From assembly GCF_041734735.1 (NCBI RefSeq), contig NC_134883.1:22419747-22483746 (forward strand): a stretch of DNA of 64,000 bases, in the 5' to 3' direction. The stretch is from Babylonia areolata (lineage: Eukaryota; Mollusca; Gastropoda; Neogastropoda; Buccinidae). A program made the translations under genes and the position numbers. Under the pieces are notes generated by a model. That model did not search any database, was not told the origin of the DNA, and saw nothing but the letters and a program-made list of their open reading frames with translations. Position 1 is the stretch's first letter. Each line of letters opens with the position of its first letter. Of this stretch, positions 38,374 through 50,300 are shown piece by piece.

Positions 38374-41300
38374 GGCAGAGTGACACACATAATGACACAC
38401 ACACACACACAAACGTTACTATGGTGTTTAGAAGCGAAAACATCTCACCCGTTGACAAAACGGCACCTGCTTGAGATTCACACATGGAAGGCGGAGAGAA
38501 GGGATCCACATGTAAAGTTTTCATCCGTTTATTCCTTCTGAAAATAGTGAAAGATGTCAAACCAGATTTCTTCGCCAGTCTTTGTTTTACTCTGTCGTGA
38601 TCTGTCATTCGTGAAATGGGTGGCCTGAAATATGCGGTATAGACTCACTCACTGGTGGGGGGGTGTCCACACGAGCAGGGCGTGACGGCCCGGCAGTGAA
38701 CTTGGGTGGTGATGATGCCAGCCTTTCAGCTGCTCCGTGGGTTTCCTGCAACAATATACTTGAGTGTTTGTGACTGCATCACTTGGCAGTGTTGTATGCT
38801 TACTGAGATGAAACGGAATGAATCGATATTGAAACAAACATCGTGTGAAAATCAGTTTCACGTTTGTAAACAGAATGGAGTGCAATGTTAATACTTGTGT
38901 GTTCTCTTTAATTTCTTATCTGTTAAAAGTGTGTGATTCTAGACGAATGTAATAGATTCTTTCCGTCTTTTCTTATATGCCCCATAGTGTCACAACACCA
39001 TCACTTACCATACCACCCTCCCCCCGCACCCTCCCTCACACACACACACTTCGGAGACTTGAATACGCGCAGGCGTACCCCTGCACAGCCTCACAACACG
39101 CACACATGATGGCACAGCGTCATTCGCAAAAACTGACTGAATGAAAAGAATAAAACAGCTTGCATGAAACACTCGCGTGTGTACGACGGAAAAACAGGAT
39201 GACAGCAGTCTCCTGTAGTGGGCCGGTTCGTTCCTTTCGGCCTGTTTCGTTGTACGTCCTTGCTGTATCGGTTCCGACAGCACTGACCGGGTACACGTGG
39301 AAATCCACACACTCGGATTTCCATTCCCTGTATTGCGGTGCTCAAATGCGTTGCACTGGCAGAGGACTTCACGTTAAAAATGAGCGGGACTGGTGGGACC
39401 TTCCTCAACAACGTGCTGCGAAGAAAAGTAACATTCCGAAATTGGAAAGTGCATTTTAACGACCGAGTCAGTGTCCATGCTGAACTTGAACCGTTTCCAC
39501 TGGACAGCTGGACGGTCCTTTCTCGTGATGCTTGCGCCGGCTGTGCCAGTGAATGTTCAAGTCAGCGATTTCGCGCGCGTGCGTGCGCTCGTGTGTGTGT
39601 GTGTGTTAACTTCATTCCGTGATTGCCCGTGGTGTGTGTTAGACGGCACCTTCTTTCCTCGACAGCACGTGTCACGTACGTGTGTGCTGTGTCCTGTGTT
39701 GCATGTCAGTATGCTCCTGGCTTTCCGTGGAGAACTGAGGACGCGGAGACAAAATAATTAGCTGAACAGATGGCCATTCTTCCCATACGCACAGACTTGT
39801 TCATGTTACGTTCCGAACCCATTGTCTAGTCCTCCACTCTGGTTTTCATCCTCCCGCGAAGCGCGGTGCAGTTCATTCCGTCTTCACTTCAGGTACAAGA
39901 TTGTGGCACAGCAGTGACCTCTTTCCTACGTCCCCTTCGTGCACATCCACTTCGGCAGACCAGGGACAGGTCGTGCATGTACAATTACAACATTCCTTCA
40001 GCATGTGTCTGTGTGTCAGTGAACAGTGACAACTTCATTCCGTGTTTGTGTGTCCGAATAGTCGCCGGGGCTGACAGTTTCATTGTGTAACTGATGATGA
40101 TGTGCGTGAACACTCACAAGTTCATTCCAGGATTGTGTGTGTAGGCATTGACAACTGACTTCATTCCGTAGTTTGGTGCGTGTACACTGACAACTTCATT
40201 CCGTCAAAGTGTGTGTGTGTGGCTCTGTGCAAAACATGTGGAATCATGTATCGGTAAGTACAATCGCAAACCCTTGTGTCGTCATACGCTTTCGTTTTAA
40301 GCCTCGCGCGACCGCCGGACGCCGCACTTCATTCCGCCGTTTACAGTTTCGAACTGAAGTGCACAACTCTTGCGCGCTTACCTCTTGCCATCGGAATTGC
40401 GCATGACCGTTTACAAATAATTCAGACGGGCAAAAACGTAAATGCCCGTCCGTGACATTTTCTCCTTCACTTTGCGTATCCCCCATTCTTTCCAAGCCCC
40501 TTGCTAGGTGCATGGAACGCCCCAAAAAGCATCCCTTTTTAGACACCTTTATAATCGAGCCAAGTTTCGTTTAAAATCGTCAACTATAGTAGACAATTCT
40601 CTATATATCTAATTAACATTTTTGCCCGTTTCGTAGTTTTTTCACGTATGTTTTGTACTGCAGACGGGCAAAAATGTTAAGTAGAATATAAGAATGTCGA
40701 ACCAGAAAGGTGGACAACTTTTCGGTCCAAAGGGTATACCCATTTGGGTACACAGTGATTCCGACTTCAACATAGAAGAGTCGACGGGCAAAAATGAGGT
40801 CACACAACAGAGGAGACCTGCACTGCAACTGTGTCACATCTGTGGTGTTTGTTTTTTTTTGTCCCTGTTAGATTCAACATGAGGACCATACTTAGGGAAG
40901 TGGTAGTGTGGAATATGTCCCCTGACATGTTTACCAAGTGTTTTTGAGTGCATTCAGCAGTTCCACACTCAAGAGTTAAGACAGGGCAACTGGTCATTTG
41001 GGGTAAGCAGAAAAGACCTGAAAGTTTGGAATGACCAAATAGTAAAAGCAGGGATTATTTGTTGTTTTTGTACTTTTCTGAATATCAGTCCTTGTTACTT
41101 TTTTCTACAGTGGTGAAGCCAGAGGTGGTTGACTGCTTGGTGAAGAAGAGAGATGCAGAGCTGGCTGAATGGCGAGAAAAGCGCAAGAAAGCAGCTGCAG
41201 AAAACTCTGCCAAAGAAAAGTCAAAGGAAACAACAAATGAGGCTGCTGTTGCATCAGCCACAACCACCACCACTGCCACAAGCAGCGGCATGGCCTCATC

Positions 41301-44300
41301 CAGTCCTATGGAATCCAGCATCAGTTCTTGTCCGGCTGGCACTACCACAGTAAGTGTACCATTCATTATATATATATATATTTTTTTATTTTTTTTATTT
41401 TTTTTTATTTTTTTTTATTTTATTTTTTTTTTTTTGGTCCCACTATAGGGGTGACTTCTTACACCAATGTTTGTTTCCTTACTGCATTTTCAGTGCATTT
41501 GCAAAATTACATCAATCTGTTGCTGTTCAGCTATTAGACAGATACTGGAGGTCTTTATGGTATATACTTCAGAACAATACAAAGGTTTTACCACTCAAAG
41601 GATTCTTTTATGGGGTCTCCCTGGTGCTTAATTCCAGAGTATCCTGCCCTTACCAGGCATGCAGCAAGATGTACACAGAAATATGACTCAATAGATATTG
41701 GTATTTCGAACCATAGCATAAATTCTGTATTGTGCAAGATGTTAATGTGTAATGACTGGAAAAAAATGAATCTGTTCATGAGTTTGGTTAAATAAAATTT
41801 TTTCAGATAATGCTAATGTTCACTAGCTTTATTTCCTATTTTCTGATGGCAACCCAGGTTCAGTGTCATTTGCTGAGAGGTGCAGTTTTTGCAGAAGGCA
41901 TCTGCCAGCTTGGGTGGGCCAAGCAATGTTGAACTTGACTCGGGATCCACTCACATGTGTGCAGTGACTTTGTTCAACCATTTGAAGTGATACTGGAAGG
42001 GAGTTTTGCACTGTGCAGTACTGTGTGTGTGTTGTTGTAGACTGTGGCAGATGTCAGTGCGGCCCAGCCAGAGGGGCAGCATCCAGCCAGCATCACAGCC
42101 TCCAGTGTTCCTGACACAGGTAAGCGTTCCAACACAACCCTCATGGTAGTAACTGACTGACTGCCACAATGTCTGAGTGTGTGTTCTAGTTTTTTTGTTT
42201 CCACATTAACACCTTGTGCGTTTTTTATTTTCTTTATTTTGTCAAGCTGTGTTACATCTGTGCAAATTTCTCTGTACATGTGGTTAATACAGTTCAGAGG
42301 TCTTTGCATCCTATTTGATTGTCAGCATTGCCATTCCTATTGATGGTGAACCCATTGTGACAGGTGGCGAAGAGCAGTCGTCAGTGGAGAGGTTGGCACG
42401 GAGTTTGGTGAGTGAAGCTCTGCAGGCAGGTCCCTCCTCCACCATGATGTTCACCTCCACCACTACCCCTGCTGCCACTGCAGCCTTCAGCCTCATGTCC
42501 ACAGCACTCAGCACCCCCACCACCGCACTCTCCACCACCGCCACTTCAGCACTTCCGTCCAGTCCCCCGACCATGCTCACAGTGCGACGAGAGTTGAACC
42601 CTGCTGTGTCCGCAGACAACTCGTCAGGTTTGTGTGTCTTTAACTTAATGTGGTGTACTGATTATGTGTACTCATGTTTATAAAATAATCATATTGCATG
42701 CATGCGAGTGTGTGAAAAATTTAAACCATTATTTAACTACACATACTTGACTGTGACCCACTAGTGCAGACTGTAGCAGAGGTCTGATTCCTGTCCAGTG
42801 CAAACTTCTACCCGCCTATGCAGAGAAAACGATAGTAGCAATGGCCAGTAACCTCCCGGAAGTAGGTTATCTCCCCTCAGTATCCCTGACCAGCTTCCTG
42901 AGATTTGAGAGTGGATAAAGGGTGTTGTGTGCAAGTTTTGCAATATTTGCTTTTGCTGTTTACGGTTTTCTTGTTTTGGTTGTCTCAGATGCTATTTGTA
43001 TTTTGCTAAAGAAAGTCGTGCATGAGTCTTCTTGTTCATTTGTGCACTTTTTACAACCATAAGAACATTGTGTGTGTACATAGGCAGATGTTTACATGAA
43101 TGTGCACACCTATGCCTTTGCATATGGATGTTTAGTTTTGCCCAAAATGTGTTGTTCTAACCCCATGTTTGATCGATTAAAAGTTTTAGCAGTGGTACTG
43201 TAAAAAGACTAAATGGTAGCCAGGTAGCAGAGAAGCTTCTGAAGCTAGATATTGGCGGCATCATGCAAGAGGCTTATGCTGATGTTGATTGTTTTGTGTG
43301 TTCAGGTACAGCTTCTGGTTTAGGAATGGGGGCGGCTGCCACACCTCTGTCCACATCCTCCCCCGCTCCATCCTCCCTCCAGGAGTCCCACCCCATGAGC
43401 TCTCCTTTGCTAACTTCGGATCCTACCTGGTCTGAGTCCCCCTTTGGCGTTTCTGCCCCAGGTGCTGTTGCCCCACCCTCAGCAGGCGTCATGCCACCTT
43501 CAACTGTTGTGCCTCCTGCCTCTGGGATGTTTGCCCCACCCCCAACCAGCATGGTGGCACTTTCAGGTATGGCTCCGCCCACCAGCTCTGCCCTTCAGAC
43601 ACCCATGATGTCACAGCTGCTGGAACGTGATGAGCAGGAGGTGCACACCATCTTGGTGCCACATCGGTTCCCTCCCAGACCCTGGATGCAGCATCCCATT
43701 GGAGGAGCCAGGTCAGGGTAATATCTGTGTGTGTGTTTGCGCGTACTCAAAAGGAAAAGGAGGAGGAAATTTGTGCATTTAGTTGTATTTTGAGCAGAAA
43801 GATTTATTTAAAAAAAAAAAAAAAGATGGAATAGAGTAAGTTACAGGAAAGTGGGGATACAGAAAAGTTAGCATTTACCTACCTTCCTTTTAAAAGAAGT
43901 GGAATAAGTAACTCATGCTTTCTTTGAAGGCAGACTGCACACAGGTGTCTGGATCCAGGTAGGTCATAGCCATCATCTTGACAATTCTTGATATTGAAGA
44001 TACAGAATATTGAAAGTATTGACAGAATTCACAGACCTGGATGATGGTGTTTGGTTACAAATTTTGTTTTGAACCAGAAAGCCTGGTGAAATCAAGTTTC
44101 AGCTCCTCCCTTGTCTCCCCCTTAAAAAGATAACAGGGATTGGGATACAGTTTAGAATCATTCTGAATTCTGTATCCTGCTACCTCTTTCCAAGTTGATA
44201 AAAAAAAAAAATTTTCAAGCAGACAAGAAAACATTACACTTCGGGAAGTAAATTTCAAGACTTCCTTTGATAAGTGTTAAGCTTGTCTTGTTACTTGCCT

Positions 44301-47300
44301 CAGGTATGCAGGCTGTGCTTCTTTTTGTTTATAGGTGGTTTCCATCACAAGACCCCTCCGTCATGCAGCATCCATCACCTAACCCCAGCCCTGTCCTTCC
44401 GCCCCACCCAACTGTTGCCCCTCGACTCGCACCCCAAACGTCCATGACACCACAGCAGTTGTCAATGGCCCAGCAAGTGCAGCCCCAGCAGGCCATGGAC
44501 ACGTCCACCACGGGCAGCACAGGACATCCTGCTGCATACACTCCTGCCGTTCCTACAATGTACAGCTCAGGAAACGCACCTGCGGTCCCTTACAGATCAG
44601 GGAATGTCCCTCCAACATCCTACACCTCCCCTCAACCCATACTCAACCTGCAGGAGTTCTTGTCAGGCCTTGCACCCAGTGAGGATTCTCCCCCTTTCAT
44701 GTTCCCGTTTGGGGGCAGTGGTCCTCTGGGCCGAGAGACCTCCCTCGACGACCCATTCCTGGCCACGAACATCCCTGGAATCGGCAACATGAGTTCTCAG
44801 GAAGCAGCCCAGGACCCCTCTCAGTCAGGGACCATTCCTTGTGAGTGATGGGCAAGAGTTAAGTGCGAGCATGGATTTCTTGTCTGTCTGAGTAAAGATG
44901 ATTATTTCAAAATGATTTTGTCGTACAGAAGAATGTCATGCTTGAGTGTATGATATAGGGAATACAGTAATGCTTTTGGTATGACTAATAATAAAAAAGA
45001 GAGAGAGACTAGTGAAAGGATTGAGCCATTTTTCAAAGATACACAAAAAGATGAAAGTATGAGTGGGATGGAGAAAACAGCATGTAATCTGTAGTGTTTT
45101 ATTGCCTTTACCCCTTGTGACTTGAAAAAAGTTCAAATGAAATGTATTGTGGCCTTTGCCTTTCAGCATCATCCAGCCCTGAAGGACTGTCCATCGCTCC
45201 AGAACCCACGCCTGTACTATCTGGCCTTGACTTGTCCAGCATCGTTGTGTCTCAGAGCACGAGGTGAGTTGGTGATGACTGGTCAGATATTCCTCCTTGT
45301 TATGTCTGATACGACAGCAACATGATTTGATTCTTAGGATTATTAGTTTTGTTTTTATTGAAGGTTAGTTTCACTTAGATGCTACGGTTTATATAATTCA
45401 GTTCTTTTTTTGGGTTTTTTTTTTTAGTGGTCTTACTAATGGTTTGTTTTATTTAAATGCTATTGGTAGAAAGAGGCATTATTCTGCGAAGGGGATGTAT
45501 ATTGGAAATAATCTTAGAGATCAGAATCATACATTTTCAGATGGCATTTTGTAATTATGGTTCAATGTGAAAACAGTAGGGGGTACTACTATCCTGTCAA
45601 AGGGACAGAAAGCAATAAGAATAACCAAAGAAATCCTGACTGTGAGTGCCAAGACATGATTCGCTTGCCGCCTGTTCATCTTTCCTTACCTTCTGTCCTG
45701 TTCATATTTCTCACAGTCAGCCATTCACTATATTCTTTTTAACTCTGTTGATGGCAGTGCTCCAGCCCCCACACCCAGCAGCAGTGGCAGCAGTGCAGAT
45801 CCATCTCCAACCACCACCACTACCACACTGACTACATCTGCAACCATCACCACAACCATCACCACCACCACAGCCACCAGCACATCGGCCACCACGGGAC
45901 CTCAGGAAGGGGCTTCTGGCAGTGGGGCCTCTACCTCAAGGACTCCTCTCACTATGTTCGGTCAGTGTGAAGGAATGTCTTGTTCAGTTTCATATCTTAA
46001 ATTTAAGGGATGTAAATGACAGTGTGAAGAAGCAATGAATGCAAGTGTATATGTGGGTGGGTGTACAGGTGTGTGCTTCAACAAATATTAGAAAAGTTTC
46101 AGCTGCAACAGCATAGACCAGCCATGCATATTTTTCATGTCATACCAGATACAAAATCATAGTCAATTTATAAATGAAATGGTATAAACGAAATGTTTAC
46201 TACAAAGTCAATAGTCAATTTATAATTAAAATGATACAAACAAAATGCTTACAAATGTTTTTCATGTTCGGGAGTTGTGAATAAGAAGCTGGAAAGCTGT
46301 TTGCAGTGAACATCTTTTCCTCTTCATGTGTATTCTCAAACTGACTACGATAACATTTGGTGATTACCAGTACCATATCATTACATGTTTTCTGCCAGCT
46401 GAATAACATTTTTTTTTTTACCTCACTGCTGTTTTGCAGGTGAGGAATTGCCAGAAGGTGTGGACCCGTCCTTTTTGGCAGCACTGCCAGAGAACATTAG
46501 GCAGGAGGTGATTGCCGACCAGCTGCGTCTGCAGCGAATCCAGCAGAGGGCACAGCAACAGCAGCAGCAGTCAGCTGAAACACCTGGTGCCATGGAGGTC
46601 AACCCAGAATTCCTTGCTGCATTGCCGCCAAACATTCAGGAGGAGGTGAGACATACTGCAGGCATACCCCCACTCCCCACCTCATTTCCCCTCACAGTCT
46701 GAAAGAAATGTGATCACATAATTCTAAATCAGTCATTCTTAGGTATCTGTGATAAAACCAGTCTCTCGGGTAAAATACGTAGGTGGCCAGTTCCAGAAGT
46801 ATAAATTCTAAGTTTTATCATCCTTTTTTAAAAGTAAAATTTCTTCACAAAGGGTATTTCTGTTTACCAGCTGACAGCTGAAAACCCCACCCTACCACTG
46901 GTACATGGGTTTTACCTGTTTTCAGTCAGTACCTCCACATCATTTCTCCTTGCTCAGGTTCCATCTGTGTTCCACCTTCAAGACCACCTTCCCCCAACCA
47001 TATTGCCTCTGACCTGTTTGATGCATGTGTCTCAGGTGTTGGCTCAGCAGAGAGCAGAGCAGGCCCGAATCCAGGCCCAGCAGCGTGGAGGAGCAGAGGA
47101 CAATTACAGCTTTATCGACACACTCTCCCCACAGCTGCGGCAGTCTGTGCTTTGTGACCTGGATGACAACAGTATCTCAGCTCTGCCAGAGCATGTGGCC
47201 GCTGAAGCACGAGAACTGCGCCAGGAGTTGGAGGATCGCCACCGGCGCATCATGCAGGAGAGGTTGTTCCAGGGTGGGGCTGCCTCCCTCTCGGCCATTC

Positions 47301-50300
47301 TCCGCAACCCCAGTGAGTGTTGTAGAGCTGGATAATTGGATATCGCTCTTCCCGGCTAGTTTATGTGTGTTTTCTGCTGTGTTTGTTTAAAAGAAGAAAA
47401 TAACAATGTTTTGAAAGAAAGAAATCACCATGGTTAAAAAGAAGGGAAAAAATGGACTGGTTGTCTTGTGTGCGATCCATCCAATTCCACATCTCAAATA
47501 GACACGAACTGTGCAGTTGCAAAACCAGGAGATTTTTTTATTTTATATTATTATTATTGATTCGAAAGCAGCTCTAGGTTTTTACAGAGCATGTCATTGA
47601 CAGGAGTACAGTGATGTCTTTAAAGTGCAAATGAGACAATAGTATTTTGTGTTACTGTCACAAGTGATAAATCATATGTCAGTATTAATTTTCCATAAGT
47701 TAAACAGCACATTTGGATAAAATACATCAAAAAGAAACTTAAATTGCATTCTTAGACTATGCAGCAAATTTAAGCCTGCAGTGAGTCTTACGAGATCCAA
47801 AATGGGTTAATGAACTTAATCTGTCAAGACTGCAGCAATGCTCTGTGGTATGCATTTGATTGGCTCTGTCTGTACACCCCCTGGAGTTATTTGCCAGGAA
47901 CACTTTGTCCCTTTACATGCATCCGTACAGAAACACACTCACACACATATGAATTTGTATTTTTAGCAGAATAGTACATGTTGTTATGCAATGTTTGCAG
48001 GTCTGTATGGTCGCCTGGGAACCCGATACGCTATCAGAGCAACTGGGGTTCCAACTCTGCCACGCTCTCGCTGGACCTTTGGCCTGAGTGGTCAGAACCG
48101 AGGGTCCAGCAACAGCAGTGGTCTGCCTGTTGCCCGGCTGAGAGGGCGCCACTTACTGGACCATGAGGCGTTGACGTGCCTGCTGGTGCTGCTGTTCATG
48201 GATGAGCCCAAGCTGAATACGAACCGGCTGTGTCGTGTGTTGCGCAATCTGTGTTATCATGCACCTACCCGTACTTGGATCCTGCGTGCCCTCCTGTCCA
48301 TCTTGCAGAGGACCTCTGAGTGTCACCCTGACATGGATGACCCCACTATGCCCAGGATTTCGCAGAGTGGGAGTGTGGTGGTGACCTCATTAGAGAAAGG
48401 CAGTAAAGGGCGAAAGGGACACCAGCAGCCAGCAGTGGTGGCCAGTCCTCTGGACCCCATCTGTAGTTCAGGGTCAGGTTGGTCCCGAGGGGAAAACATG
48501 CGAGGCCCTGGTTCCTGGCTCTCCATCAGCCTGGAGGCTGCCCTCGGTTGTCGTGCCAATGTCTTTCAAGTGCAGCGGGTGTCCGTAGGCAAGAAGTCTT
48601 GCGTGTCAACACCTCAGGGAAGCAGTGTTAACATCCATCCCCAGGCAGCACCGGTAGTGTGCCGTCACGTTCTGGACACTTTGATCTCCCTGGCCAAAGT
48701 CTTTCCTTCCCATTTCCTGCCCACCCCCAAAGTCAGGGAGGCACCCTCCTGTGAGCCTCGTGATGACAGAGACGCTGATCAGGGATCCACCACCCCCTCT
48801 GTGCCCCCCTCAGGAGGAGCCCGACCCAAAACTCACACAGCAGCCAGCGGTGCTGTCAGTCCCCGCCTGGCACGCTCTGACCGCTCAGCAGCTGCCTCCA
48901 CAACATCGGACCCAGGTCGGCAGGAGTCGGACTTCTGGTCTCTGCTGCTGAAGCTGGATGGGGCAGGACAGTCTCGACGTGGGAAAGGGGTGCAGAAAGC
49001 ACACAGTGGTTTGGGGAACACGCAGACAGAGGCAGAGGCATTGGGGAGTGACTATAAAACTTCGGCACTGGGCCAGTTGATGGCCATGCTTAGTCACCCG
49101 GTAGTGCGCCGCAGTCAGCTCCTCACCGATCGACTTCTACGTCTGCTGGGTCTTATTGCTGTAGGTGTGCAGGACAATGCTAGCCTCAATACCCTGGCCA
49201 GCAGCACAACTACTTCCACCACCACCACCACTGTCACAACATCAACTGCCACAACCACACCAGCAGCGGTTACAGCAGTGTCATCTGTGACGCCGGCTGT
49301 GTGTTTATCAGTGGCACCAGATGTTGCAGCCGCAGCCAGCACACCAAGTAGTGACACCACCCCCACCACCACCACCATTATCCCAGGCAGTGAAAGCACT
49401 GTTCCCCCCACTGAGAACAAACCTTCAGAAGGTAGTGAATCCAATTTATCCTTACTCCTTGATTTTCCTGGTGGGCTTAAGGAAAAGAAATGTGTGTGTG
49501 TACTCATACTGACACATAATGAATATATGTTGTGTCAGAAATGAAAAAGTTGGTCTTTGTGTGGAAGTATTAATAATTAATGGAAAGTGAACAAGTTAAC
49601 AAAACAAAAAACAAAACAAAAATTGCAACCAAGAAATTAAAATATTATACCTGTGATATTTATTATTTATCATTTTCTTGTTGACAGTTGATCTGTTAGA
49701 AGTGCATGTTGGATGATATCTATTTCTGTATGAATCTTGAGTTTATAAAGCATTTTCAGTCACTGAACCAGGTTCATTCGCTTCAGAATGAACTAGATTA
49801 GTTCGTTTGCTGGGACTTATGTGAAAATGAAGTGAAGTAAGTGCACAGCCTACTCCGTAAGTCAAATAAAAATTGCCTTATATGAATTTGAAAACAGTGA
49901 TCTATCAGTCTATAGATGCTGTGGCTTCTTGGTGGATTTATTGACTGACGTGGAATTTAATTTTTAAGGTTTTAGGTCAGTTGTCTGTGTTTGGAGTAAA
50001 CATTGTTTACTGGAATTCCAGATATGAAGGAGCAAGAGGAGAGTGGAAGTGGGGATGAGGAACCAATTCTCATGAAGGAACTGAAAATGGCAGTACAGGT
50101 AAAGTTCTGTCTTGCACAGTCTCTTACTCTTTATTGCTGTCTCTTTCTCTCTTCCCCCATCTCACCCTTTGCTCACTCACTGATGCACTTGCAAGGTGTG
50201 AGGAAAAAATAGCAAGGTCAGTCGCATGCTACTGTCACACTCACACTTTATGTACTCAGACATGCACAGAAATAAGTGAATAGGATTTCTTGAGATCATG

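Larger units (their letters stand above)
37127..40796. mobile_element. 3.67-kb long-inverted-repeat element of unknown class in intron 33
   Basis: The left end CAATTTTGCCCGTCGACTC (after TTAA at 37123) and the right end GAGTCGACGGGCAAAAATG are inverted copies. The arms match through 37127-37490 versus 40425-40796, and again at about 37790-37900 versus 39790-39893. The interior is richer in CpG than the flanks and holds an (AC)n tract. Short motifs reading ACGGAATGAACT on the left and AGTTCATTCCGT on the right are arranged in mirror orientation. I recognise no transposase, polymerase or structural gene. Confidence 0.75.

Noticed and set aside
37868-38541. Several open frames (up to 136 codons) inside the 3.67-kb element
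   Set aside because: They overlap in different frames, run into the (AC)n tract and show no family motif. They are probably chance in C/G-richer DNA.
37127-40796. Assignment of the long-TIR element to Polintons
   Set aside because: It is far too short, and no polymerase, integrase or capsid gene signature is visible. Long TIRs alone do not support it.
42326-42363. Earlier acceptor (gtcag at 42325) for exon 36
   Set aside because: With the phase left by exon 35 it runs into a stop within about a dozen codons; the acceptor at 42363 keeps the frame.
47520-47600. Second copy of the (AAT)n-associated repeat (ttattattatt...gctctagg)
   Set aside because: Only a few short words match; too little to call a copy.
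49115-49507. 130-codon open frame on the minus strand over exon 43
   Set aside because: A shadow of the Thr/Ser-rich coding strand; the HUWE1 frame explains the sequence.
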